Of a stretch of DNA of 5,728 bases, positions 1 to 5,001 are shown piece by piece. The stretch lies in contig LDIV01000001.1 in the NCBI GenBank assembly GCA_001468855.1, positions 693,844 to 699,571 of the forward strand, given 5' to 3'. The position numbers and the translations under genes are program-made. The DNA is from a candidate division TM6 bacterium UASB124 (GTDB lineage: Bacteria > Dependentiae > Babeliae > Babeliales > RVW-14). The first letter of the stretch is position 1. Each line of letters opens with the position of its first letter. The notes under the pieces are model-generated. The model was given only the letters and a program-made list of their open reading frames with translations. It did not search any database and had not been told where the DNA came from.

Positions 1-139
1 TCAGCTAGTGCGTAAGTCCTGTCCAAAGGATGGCTTTAACAAAATTTTGATCATTCTTACCTCGACGGCCTCTTCCCTTTTGTTTGAACAATGGTTTAAT
101 ACGTTCCTACACAACATCTGTTAAGATCAGCCTAGCCAT
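1..139 (-). pseudogene. IS5-family transposase, N-terminal fragment with two in-frame stops
   Basis: Reading the - strand from ATG at 139-137 gives MARLILTDVV, stop, ERIKPLFKQKG, an RGRRGK stretch, then QNFVKAILW, TGLTH and a second stop. This follows the N-terminal pattern of IS5-family (IS427-type) transposases, in which M-A-R-x-x-L-T-D-x-x-W-E-R-I-x-P-L leads into a G-R-x-G-x-x-x-x-x-F-x-x-A-I-L-W segment. The first stop, TAG at 109-107, stands where the family has a conserved Trp, so a TGG to TAG change is the simplest explanation. The second stop, TAG at 7-5, falls near the usual R-T-G-x-P-W-R-D-L motif, which looks shortened here. The catalytic DDE domain would lie outside the window. 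The family assignment is from motif memory, not from a search. Confidence 0.7.
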
Positions 140-171
140 GCTATTCTCTTTTTGAAGGATCTGAGAATAGC
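140..171 (-). other. Hairpin directly before the transposase start codon
   Basis: A perfect 9-bp inverted repeat, GCTATTCTC (140-148) and GAGAATAGC (163-171), encloses a 14-nt loop. In a - strand transcript, the second arm ends immediately before the transposase ATG and contains GAGA, the only ribosome-binding-like sequence there. The start site would therefore be buried in any transcript that begins upstream of the element. Such shielding against read-through is known from other IS elements such as IS10. Its function here is inferred. Confidence 0.5.
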
Positions 172-195
172 AAAAAATTCAGTTAATTTTAATTA

Positions 196-206
196 GGGAC
201 AGGCCC
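196..206 (-). repeat. Candidate terminal inverted repeat of the IS
   Basis: The 11-base block reads GGGCCTGTCCC on the - strand, inward from the element end, 56 nt upstream of the transposase ATG. It is more GC-rich than its surroundings, and that distance is normal for an IS5-family end. The matching repeat at the far end is not in the window, so the exact boundary is inferred. Confidence 0.5.
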
Positions 207-220
207 TAGGGTTTAATAGT

Positions 221-232
221 TATAGCGCTATA
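221..232. promoter_or_regulatory. 12-bp perfect palindrome, possible operator
   Basis: TATAGCGCTATA is a perfect palindrome in the gap between the IS end and the first gene. It covers the place where a -35 box would lie for the TATAAT at 246-251, so a repressor site is conceivable. No second copy was noticed elsewhere in the window. It could equally be chance in AT-rich DNA. Confidence 0.25.
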
Positions 233-245
233 TTTTTTTGTAAAT

Positions 246-251
246 TATAAT
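246..251 (+). promoter_or_regulatory. Candidate -10 box for the secreted-protein gene
   Basis: A consensus TATAAT lies 45 nt before the GTG start at 297. No good -35 box is found at 16-18 bp spacing, because that position is occupied by the TATAGCGCTATA palindrome. Treat this as a weak candidate; a perfect -10 hexamer arises easily by chance in such AT-rich sequence. Confidence 0.35.
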
Positions 252-296
252 GAAGGCCCGTAAAAATTATTTGTTTTTATAGACAAGGAGTTGTTT

Positions 297-869
297 GTGA
301 TAATTGCAAGAAGTGTTGTAAAGGTTGCATTGATTTTCTTTTTATTCTCAGCCTCGCGTGGTAATGCAGCGATTCAGTTGTGCCTTACAAATAATACCAT
401 AAACAATTTTCAATCAATTGCACAGACGAATGGATTTGGCGTATTTCCTTCTGTTAGCTGGGATGACGAATTTAAGCATAATCATACCGAATTGTTTTGT
501 CCCCATGATAAAAAAATTGCTCTTTCTGATGGAACATCTTCTTTTGCTATACATATTTATTTAAACAATTATGGACATATAACTTTTGTATTTGATGATC
601 GTAACCTAAGGTATAACATACAGTTTCAGGGACAATGTGCAGCGGTTCTTAGAAATGTTCAAGAGTCGGAAAAAATGTTGTACAAGCAAGAACTATGTAA
701 GCAGTGGTACTGTGGGAATGATACTGGTAATAACAAGAAATACGCAATAGACATTGGAGTTTCTTCAGCATGGAATTTTGGTGTTTTGAGATGGATTACT
801 TATGCAACCTGTCTCCTTATACCTTTGGATGGACGAGAAGATGTTGCAAGCATAGTTAGACTGGACTGA
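297..869 (+). CDS. Secreted hypothetical protein with six cysteines
   Basis: I do not recognise this 190-residue protein. GTG at 297 is chosen as start because AAGGAG (285-290) lies 6 nt before it; the TTG at 291 would directly abut the ribosome site. Residues 1-24 look like a Sec signal peptide: Arg5 and Lys9 in the basic end, a hydrophobic core ALIFFLFSA, and a small-residue cleavage site after GNA (residue 24). The mature part has six cysteines, near residues 29, 68, 114, 134, 139 and 172, an even number that would fit disulfide bonds outside the cytoplasm. It is rich in Asn and aromatic residues with a more hydrophobic stretch near residues 162-177. No catalytic motif is visible. The gene stands alone between the IS remnant and tRNA-Phe and has no clear terminator. 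That it is a real gene is supported by the ribosome site, the signal peptide and a 570-nt open frame. Confidence 0.75.
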   Translation: MIIARSVVKVALIFFLFSASRGNAAIQLCLTNNTINNFQSIAQTNGFGVFPSVSWDDEFKHNHTELFCPHDKKIALSDGTSSFAIHIYLNNYGHITFVFDDRNLRYNIQFQGQCAAVLRNVQESEKMLYKQELCKQWYCGNDTGNNKKYAIDIGVSSAWNFGVLRWITYATCLLIPLDGREDVASIVRLD

Positions 870-884
870 ATTACCTAAAATTAT

Positions 885-913
885 TTGACATTCTAGCGTG
901 TGCCCTGTAGTCT
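885..913 (+). promoter_or_regulatory. Candidate promoter for tRNA-Phe (and perhaps ffh)
   Basis: A perfect -35 box TTGACA (885-890) is followed 17 bp later by TAGTCT (908-913), a poor match to TATAAT. Transcription would start near 920, about 50 nt before the tRNA. This is the only good -35 hexamer between the upstream gene and the tRNA, and no other promoter was seen for ffh, so it may drive both. Confidence 0.4.
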
Positions 914-968
914 TTTTGCATGAATTTCTTCTTAATGGGGCATCAAAAATTAATGACAGTTCTTGGTT

Positions 969-1044
969 GCCGGGATAGCTCAGGTGGTAGAGCAGTAGAC
1001 TGAAAATCTATGTGTCGGCGGTTCAACTCCGCCTCCCGGCACCA
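969..1044 (+). tRNA. tRNA-Phe (anticodon GAA)
   Basis: The full cloverleaf can be folded by eye. The acceptor stem GCCGGGA (969-975) pairs with TCCCGGC (1034-1040). The D arm begins GCTC and closes with GAGC. The anticodon stem GTAGA/TCTAT has one G-T pair and holds the loop CTGAAAA, with anticodon GAA at 1002-1004. The T arm is GGCGG-TTCAACT-CCGCC. The discriminator is A and the CCA end is encoded (1042-1044). The tRNA reads UUC and UUU codons. A run of seven T (1046-1052) follows at once, and ffh starts 21 nt beyond the tRNA end, so the two are either co-transcribed or separated by a very compact terminator. Confidence 0.97.
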
Positions 1045-1065
1045 CTTTTTTTAGTATGGTGTTGT

Positions 1066-2397
1066 ATGTTTTCGTTCTTATCAAAAAAGTTTTCCGGTGT
1101 TTTAAGCTGGCTGGGCAATAAGGGGCGTCTGACTGAAGAAAATATTCAGGAAGCTCTTACCAATGTTCGCGAGGCGCTGCTTGAGGCTGATGTACCTTTG
1201 CATATAGCAGAGGCCTTTTTGCAAGAAATTAAGAATGATGCCGTTGGCAAGAATGTTCAGGCATCGCTTAATCCGGGACAGCAATTTATTAAAATTGTTC
1301 ATGATAAACTACTCGATTTTTTAGGTGGACGAAATACGTTAACAACTATGTCGTTTCAAATTCCTTCCGTCATTATGGTGATGGGATTACAAGGGTCCGG
1401 TAAAACGACAACAATTGCCAAGCTAGCTCATACGGTTATACAACAGGCTCAGCAGCGAGGAAAAAAAAGACATGTTCTGTGTGCTTCTGTCGACTTTTAT
1501 CGTCCAGCAGCTATTGAACAGTTAGAAATTCTAGCTCAGAAGGTTGGGGCTTCTTTTTTCCGTCCAAAATCGACGGTTCCTTTGTCTGCAGCAAAAGAAA
1601 TATATGACTATTTTAAGGCTAATCACTATGACCATCTTTTTCTTGATACAGCCGGTCGATTACATGTTGATGATGAAATGATGCAGGAGCTTGTAGCGAT
1701 TGATGCTAAATTAGCACCTAAGCATAAGATACTTGTCCTTGATGCGATGACCGGTCAAGAATCCCTTAATGTTGCACAAGCATTTGATAAGGCTGTTGGC
1801 TTTGATGGTGCAATTTTGACAAAAATGGATAGTGATGCCCGTGGCGGTGCTGCTTTTGCCTTCCGTTATGCACTGAAAAAACCTATTGTGTGGGTGGGTG
1901 TTGGAGAGAAAATTGATGACCTTGAAAGCTTTATCCCTGAACGCATGACAACCAGAATTTTAGGTATGGGCGATATGCAAACGTTGCTTGAAAAGGCAAG
2001 CGAGAATATAAATGTTGAAAGCCAAGAAGTTATTGCTCGACGCATGATGGAGGGGAGTTTCACCCTTAAAGATTTCTATGAGCAATTATGCATGGTTGAT
2101 AAACTGGGATCTTTGCAAAAAGTGAGCAGATATCTTCCGGGAACCCAGGAGATTACCCCTGAAATGATGGAAAAGGGGCAACGCGAAATGAAGCGTTTTA
2201 AGGCCATTATCAATTCAATGACCAATAAAGAACGCGTTATACCGCAAATTCTTGATGCTTCACGTAAAAAACGTATAGCCGATGGTGCTGGCGTTTCTGT
2301 GCAAGAAATCAATCAATTGTTACAAAGATTTGAACAAAGCAAACAATTTGTTAAAATGTTTAAAAAGATGGGCAAACTGAAACGGTTTATGAAATAA
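1066..2397 (+). CDS. ffh: Signal recognition particle GTPase Ffh (SRP54)
   Basis: Ffh binds 4.5S/SRP RNA and signal sequences of nascent chains, and delivers ribosomes to the receptor FtsY at the inner membrane. The 443-residue product matches the family length of about 450. Residues 1 to about 90 form the N domain, with ALLEADV at 37-43. The G domain has the P-loop GLQGSGKTT (107-115), DFYRPAA (143-149), DTAGR (194-198), DAMTGQ (226-231), TKMD (252-255) and the closing loop GVGEKIDDLESF (278-289). From about 300 follows the Met-containing M domain with the RNA-binding segment SRKKRIADGAG (399-409), where most homologues have GSG instead of GAG. The long Met-rich tail of many Ffh proteins is absent. 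ATG 1066 is chosen because the in-frame ATG at 1012 lies within the tRNA gene and would add 18 residues absent from the family. No clear Shine-Dalgarno precedes it. It is the first protein gene of the ffh-rpsP-khpA-trmD-rplS cluster. Confidence 0.96.
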   Translation: MFSFLSKKFSGVLSWLGNKGRLTEENIQEALTNVREALLEADVPLHIAEAFLQEIKNDAVGKNVQASLNPGQQFIKIVHDKLLDFLGGRNTLTTMSFQIPSVIMVMGLQGSGKTTTIAKLAHTVIQQAQQRGKKRHVLCASVDFYRPAAIEQLEILAQKVGASFFRPKSTVPLSAAKEIYDYFKANHYDHLFLDTAGRLHVDDEMMQELVAIDAKLAPKHKILVLDAMTGQESLNVAQAFDKAVGFDGAILTKMDSDARGGAAFAFRYALKKPIVWVGVGEKIDDLESFIPERMTTRILGMGDMQTLLEKASENINVESQEVIARRMMEGSFTLKDFYEQLCMVDKLGSLQKVSRYLPGTQEITPEMMEKGQREMKRFKAIINSMTNKERVIPQILDASRKKRIADGAGVSVQEINQLLQRFEQSKQFVKMFKKMGKLKRFMK

Positions 2398-2456
2398 AAG
2401 TCTTCCAAATTCCCTTGTTGTTCACATGGCTTTGGTAGCTTGAAAGGATGCAATTA

Positions 2457-2693
2457 ATGGCAGTTACAATTCGATTCAGCAGAATAGGGAAAAAAAATCG
2501 GCCATATTGGCGTATTGTGGCGGTAGATTCTCAAAAGAAGCGCGATGGCGCATGTCTAGAAAATTTGGGTACCTACGATCCTGTTACACACAAGATTCTT
2601 CAATTCCAAAAGGATCGTCTTCAAGAATGGGTAAACAAAGGAGCGTCATGTTCGCCTGCTGTAGCTAAAGTTATCAAGGCACACGCTTCTTAA
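2457..2693 (+). CDS. rpsP: Small ribosomal subunit protein bS16
   Basis: S16 is a primary binder of 16S rRNA that helps the 5' domain of the small subunit fold. The 78-residue product shows the family start MAVTIRFSRIGKKNRPYWRI, followed by the KRDG (32-35 region) and LGTYDPV blocks, and has normal length for the family. The ATG at 2457 is preferred over ATG 2448, because the latter lies at the edge of the ribosome site GAAAGGA (2442-2448), which is 8 nt before ATG 2457, and because homologues begin MAV. It lies 59 nt after ffh with no terminator in between, so co-transcription is likely. An imperfect hairpin (AAG-CT-CCAAA arms, 2398-2409 and 2431-2441) can be drawn just before the ribosome site, but it is weak. 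Confidence 0.96.
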   Translation: MAVTIRFSRIGKKNRPYWRIVAVDSQKKRDGACLENLGTYDPVTHKILQFQKDRLQEWVNKGASCSPAVAKVIKAHAS

Positions 2694-2797
2694 GTGTATC
2701 GTTCTTAACAAATTACCGTACATTTCCATATTGTTAATGAATACATCTCATCAGTTATAGAATGCGTAAAAAATAAAACAAGCATAGGAGAGAGAGC

Positions 2798-3031
2798 ATG
2801 CTTAAGGATTTAGTAGAATACGTTGTTAAGAAATTAGTGGACCATCCTGATCAAGTTTCAGTTACGGAAATTACAGGTGAGCAATCGACGATTATTGAAC
2901 TTCGTGTTGCACCTGAAGATTTGGGCAAAGTAATAGGCAAAGAAGGACGTACTGCACGATCAATTAGGACATTGGTTCATGCGGCTGCATCAAAAGAACA
3001 CAAGCGTGCTGTCCTTGAAATTCTTGAATAG
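2798..3031 (+). CDS. khpA: KH-domain RNA-binding protein KhpA
   Basis: This is a small, single type II KH domain protein of 77 residues. In Gram-positive bacteria KhpA partners with KhpB/EloR and binds many RNAs; in other phyla its role is less clear. Residues 30-60 hold the core: [16 protein letters not shown], then the GKEG loop (47-50) that contacts RNA, then [10 protein letters not shown]. Homologues usually have GRQG or GKNG, so this loop is within the family range. AGGAGA (2786-2791) lies 6 nt before the ATG. It follows rpsP after 104 nt, and rpsP-khpA adjacency is widely conserved. A terminator begins 30 nt after the stop, so this is likely the last gene of the ffh-rpsP-khpA transcript. 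The gap before it contains only a poor promoter candidate. Confidence 0.93.
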   Translation: MLKDLVEYVVKKLVDHPDQVSVTEITGEQSTIIELRVAPEDLGKVIGKEGRTARSIRTLVHAAASKEHKRAVLEILE

Positions 3032-3061
3032 GGTAAAAATTATTAAACACTAGGATGATAG

Positions 3062-3090
3062 TGGCTGGCCCTCAAAGCCAGCCATTTTTT
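3062..3090 (+). terminator. Intrinsic terminator after khpA, just before trmD
   Basis: A perfect 8-bp stem, TGGCTGGC (3062-3069) with GCCAGCCA (3077-3084), closes a 7-nt loop and is followed directly by six T (3085-3090). This is a textbook intrinsic terminator. It lies only 7 nt before the trmD start codon, so trmD must rely on read-through, or the hairpin may be a regulated attenuator. No convincing promoter lies between it and trmD. Confidence 0.88.
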
Positions 3091-3097
3091 AATTTGT

Positions 3098-4438
3098 ATG
3101 AAGATATCAATAATTACAGTTTTCCCTGAAGTTCATGAAACGTTCTTGAAGTTAAGCATTATAGGTCGGGCGATTGAAAAGGGTCTTGTATCTTTTAATT
3201 TGGTTCGAATGGCTGATTTCTGTCAGCCCAAAGAACGTATTGATGAACCAACGGTAGGTCCCGGGACTGGCATGATTATTAAGCCGGAAGTCATTGAGCG
3301 TGCAATAACTCACTGTGAACAACAATGGGGTCAAGGGCATAAAATTTTTTTCTCGCCACAGGGAGTTAAACTTACTCAGCCTGTATTCAGGCAATTGGCT
3401 AAAGAATTTTTTCGACAACAATCACAACAATCAATTGAAACAAACATTGAACCTGAGAGAAGTACAAAACATATTATTTTAATTTGTCCTCGTTACGAGG
3501 GGATTGATGAGCGTGTAGAAGCCCATTATGCCGATATGGTTGTCTCTATTGGTGACTATGTGCTTATGGGCGGCGATGTACCGGCACACGTTTTCTTAGA
3601 AGGGTTGCTTCGACTTATGCCTGGGATTGTTGGCAAATGGGAATCGGTTGAGCATGAATCATTTACTGGTTCTTTTCTAGACTATCCTGAATACGGTTTG
3701 CCTGTTGAATGGATGGGAATGAAAATACCTGATATTGTTCAATCGGGTAACCATGCGGCTATTGATGAATGGCGTACACAGCAGGCCTGCGAAAAAACCA
3801 AGCTTAAACGTTTTGACTGGTTTGCTACCAGTAATCCTGACAAAAAATCCATGCAACGTATGGCTGCGTGTATTCCACCACATTATGTTGCTTTGATGCA
3901 TACGCAGATAAAGCTTAAGGATGGTTCTATTGGCAATACATCAATTACGTCGATTGATCTTCACGATACTGCTCGTTCTTGTGCAACGTATGGTGTGAAA
4001 AATTTTTTTATGGTAAGTCCATTGGCAGATCAACAAGCTATTATTGCAACATTGTTAGACTTTTGGCATTCCGATATCGGCAAGCAATATAATTCAAGCC
4101 GATTTCATGCAGTAAACAAGGTTAAGCCAATGTACACATTTGATGATGTGATAGTAGATATTACACAACAAGAGGGTAAGGTCCCTGTAATTGTTGCAAC
4201 TTCGGCCAAAGAGCATGCTCATATCCAAAAAATTGATTATACGCAGCAGGGGGTAGTATGGCAGCATAATCGTCCGGTTTTGTTTCTTTTTGGGACGGGG
4301 CAGGGGCTTGCGGATAGTCTTGTAGATAGATGTGATTTTTTGTTGGCACCTATTCGTGGCTTAACTGAATTCAACCATCTTTCTGTTAGGTCTGCAATGG
4401 CAGTTATTTTAGATCGATGGTTAGGCTTGAAACCATGA
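3098..4438 (+). CDS. trmD: tRNA (guanine37-N1)-methyltransferase TrmD fused to a second SPOUT methyltransferase domain
   Basis: TrmD transfers a methyl group from S-adenosylmethionine to G37 of tRNAs with G36, which prevents +1 frameshifting. The product has 446 residues against about 250 for ordinary TrmD. Residues 1-226 are TrmD: start MKISIITVFPE, VGPGTGMI (53-60), SPQG (86-89), CPRYEGIDERV (130-140), the knot IGDYVLMGGD (151-160), SGNHAAIDEWR (216-226). About 18 Gln-rich residues (103-122) are inserted before the CPRYEG strand. The usual TrmD C-terminal domain is cut down to about 227-258. Residues 262-446 match the Tm1570-type SPOUT family (Pfam RNA_Me_trans, PF09936): IDLHDTARSCATYGV (286-300), PVIVATSA (363-370), LFLFGTGQGL (395-404), PIRG (418-421) and FNHLSVRSAMAVILDR (425-440). 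In several lineages this domain is a separate gene next to trmD, and fusions are known. By alignment from memory, the catalytic Asp (E. coli D169) is Glu187 here, while R154 is kept as Arg172. No Shine-Dalgarno is seen. Confidence 0.93.
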   Translation: MKISIITVFPEVHETFLKLSIIGRAIEKGLVSFNLVRMADFCQPKERIDEPTVGPGTGMIIKPEVIERAITHCEQQWGQGHKIFFSPQGVKLTQPVFRQLAKEFFRQQSQQSIETNIEPERSTKHIILICPRYEGIDERVEAHYADMVVSIGDYVLMGGDVPAHVFLEGLLRLMPGIVGKWESVEHESFTGSFLDYPEYGLPVEWMGMKIPDIVQSGNHAAIDEWRTQQACEKTKLKRFDWFATSNPDKKSMQRMAACIPPHYVALMHTQIKLKDGSIGNTSITSIDLHDTARSCATYGVKNFFMVSPLADQQAIIATLLDFWHSDIGKQYNSSRFHAVNKVKPMYTFDDVIVDITQQEGKVPVIVATSAKEHAHIQKIDYTQQGVVWQHNRPVLFLFGTGQGLADSLVDRCDFLLAPIRGLTEFNHLSVRSAMAVILDRWLGLKP

Positions 4439-4460
4439 AAAATACTAAGAAAAATACTAA
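4437..4460 (+). repeat. Perfect 12-bp tandem direct repeat at the trmD stop
   Basis: GAAAAATACTAA occurs twice head to tail (4437-4448 and 4449-4460), beginning inside the TGA stop codon of trmD. The copies carry a TACTAA core and adjoin the hairpin and promoter before rplS. It may be simple slippage in A-rich DNA or a binding site; the sequence does not decide. Confidence 0.5.
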
Positions 4461-4472
4461 AAAATATGGGAT

Positions 4473-4493
4473 ATAGACTATTTTTTAGTCTAT
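4473..4493. other. Hairpin between trmD and rplS
   Basis: ATAGACTA (4473-4480) pairs with TAGTCTAT (4486-4493) around a TTTTT loop. The stem is a perfect 8 bp but AT-rich, and no T run follows on either strand, so it is a poor intrinsic terminator. It ends 2 nt before the -35 box of the rplS promoter and could be a protein-binding inverted repeat. Confidence 0.4.
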
Positions 4494-4495
4494 CA

Positions 4496-4524
4496 TTGCC
4501 AATTGAGCTGTTAGACTTTATACT
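4496..4524 (+). promoter_or_regulatory. Sigma70-type promoter for rplS
   Basis: TTGCCA (4496-4501) and TATACT (4519-4524) are spaced by the ideal 17 bp, with four of six and five of six matches to consensus. Start would be near 4531, giving a leader of about 57 nt before the rplS ATG. Together with the terminator before trmD, it suggests that rplS is transcribed independently of the genes upstream. Confidence 0.6.
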
Positions 4525-4587
4525 TTAAAAAACTTATTTTTTCGATATTTTGGTACATAAAAGTGTATAAAATTTAAGGGAACAACC

Positions 4588-5001
4588 ATGAAAGCACGCG
4601 GTATAACACGAGAAACCATTCTGGATTTAGGTGTTCAAGACAAGAAACATCCTGTATTTAAAGTAGGTGATACTATTGAAGTTGGTCAGATTATTAAAGA
4701 GGGTGACAAAGAACGTATACAACCTTTTGTTGGTGACGTTATTGCTACTCATAATAACGGCATAGCTTCAACAATTACCGTTCGTCGTATTGGTGCCCAT
4801 GGCGTTGGTATCGAAAAAATTTTCCCAATTTATGCTCCAACGATTAGCGAAATCAAATTGGTCAAAACGGGTAAAGCTCGTCGTGCCAAACTTTATTATG
4901 TTCGTGAACGTCTTGGTAAGGCTGCTCGTATCAAAGAAAAAATTATGACCAAAGAAGAGATGGAAGGTGTTGGAAGTGCACCTAAACAAGACGTTGCTTA
5001 G
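4588..5001 (+). CDS. rplS: Large ribosomal subunit protein bL19
   Basis: L19 sits at the interface of the ribosomal subunits and contributes to an intersubunit bridge. The 137-residue product shows the whole family pattern: HPVFKVGDTIEV (21-32), the QPFVGDVIA strand (45-53), STITVRRIG (61-69), GVGIEKIFPIYAP (72-84) and the basic RRAKLYYVRERLGKAARIKEK block (98-118). About 20 residues of acidic, poorly conserved tail follow. AAGGGA (4576-4581) lies 6 nt before the ATG. It follows trmD by 149 nt, a gap that contains its own promoter candidate. Its terminator is predicted at 5036-5066. The last 26 nt overlap the preferred start of the lipoprotein gene in another frame. Confidence 0.97.
   Translation: MKARGITRETILDLGVQDKKHPVFKVGDTIEVGQIIKEGDKERIQPFVGDVIATHNNGIASTITVRRIGAHGVGIEKIFPIYAPTISEIKLVKTGKARRAKLYYVRERLGKAARIKEKIMTKEEMEGVGSAPKQDVA

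Larger units (their letters stand above)
1..206 (-). mobile_element. End of a decayed IS5-family insertion sequence (partial)
   Basis: The - strand reads, from position 206 downward, a GC-rich end (GGGCCTGTCCC), a short AT-rich stretch, a hairpin and then a transposase N-terminus. This is the usual layout of one end of an IS. The other end lies beyond the window start, so length, second inverted repeat and target duplication cannot be seen. TAG at 207-209 could be one copy of a short target duplication, but this is untested. The IS5 family (IS427-like group) is assigned from the transposase fragment. The two nonsense codons indicate that the copy is no longer active by itself. Confidence 0.7.

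Noticed and set aside
291..296. TTG start for the secreted protein
   Set aside because: It directly touches the AAGGAG ribosome site (spacing zero), while GTG 297 has a spacing of 6 nt.
1012..1065. In-frame ATG giving Ffh an 18-residue N-terminal extension
   Set aside because: It lies inside the tRNA-Phe gene (anticodon arm to CCA end), and the extra residues do not belong to the Ffh family; ATG 1066 fits the N-domain start.
2398..2441. Imperfect hairpin before rpsP as an S16 autoregulatory leader
   Set aside because: The stem needs one bulge and one mismatch with a long loop; no known rpsP leader motif is recognised.
2448..2456. Earlier ATG start for rpsP (MQLMAV)
   Set aside because: The ATG overlaps the ribosome site, and S16 proteins begin MAV; ATG 2457 is correctly spaced.
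2731..2761. Possible promoter TTGTTA / TATAGA before khpA
   Set aside because: The spacing of 19 bp and only moderate boxes in AT-rich DNA are not enough; read-through from rpsP is simpler.
3015..3046. Possible promoter TTGAAA / TATTAA before trmD
   Set aside because: The spacing is 20 bp and the -10 match is weak; any transcript from it would still meet the terminator at 3062-3090.
4566..4571. TATAAA as a second rplS promoter
   Set aside because: It lies only 5 nt before the ribosome site and has no -35 box at suitable distance.
1102..4989. Several antisense open frames of 60-90 codons opposite ffh, trmD and rplS
   Set aside because: They lie opposite strongly conserved genes, have no ribosome sites or recognisable motifs, and are low-complexity shadows of the coding strand.
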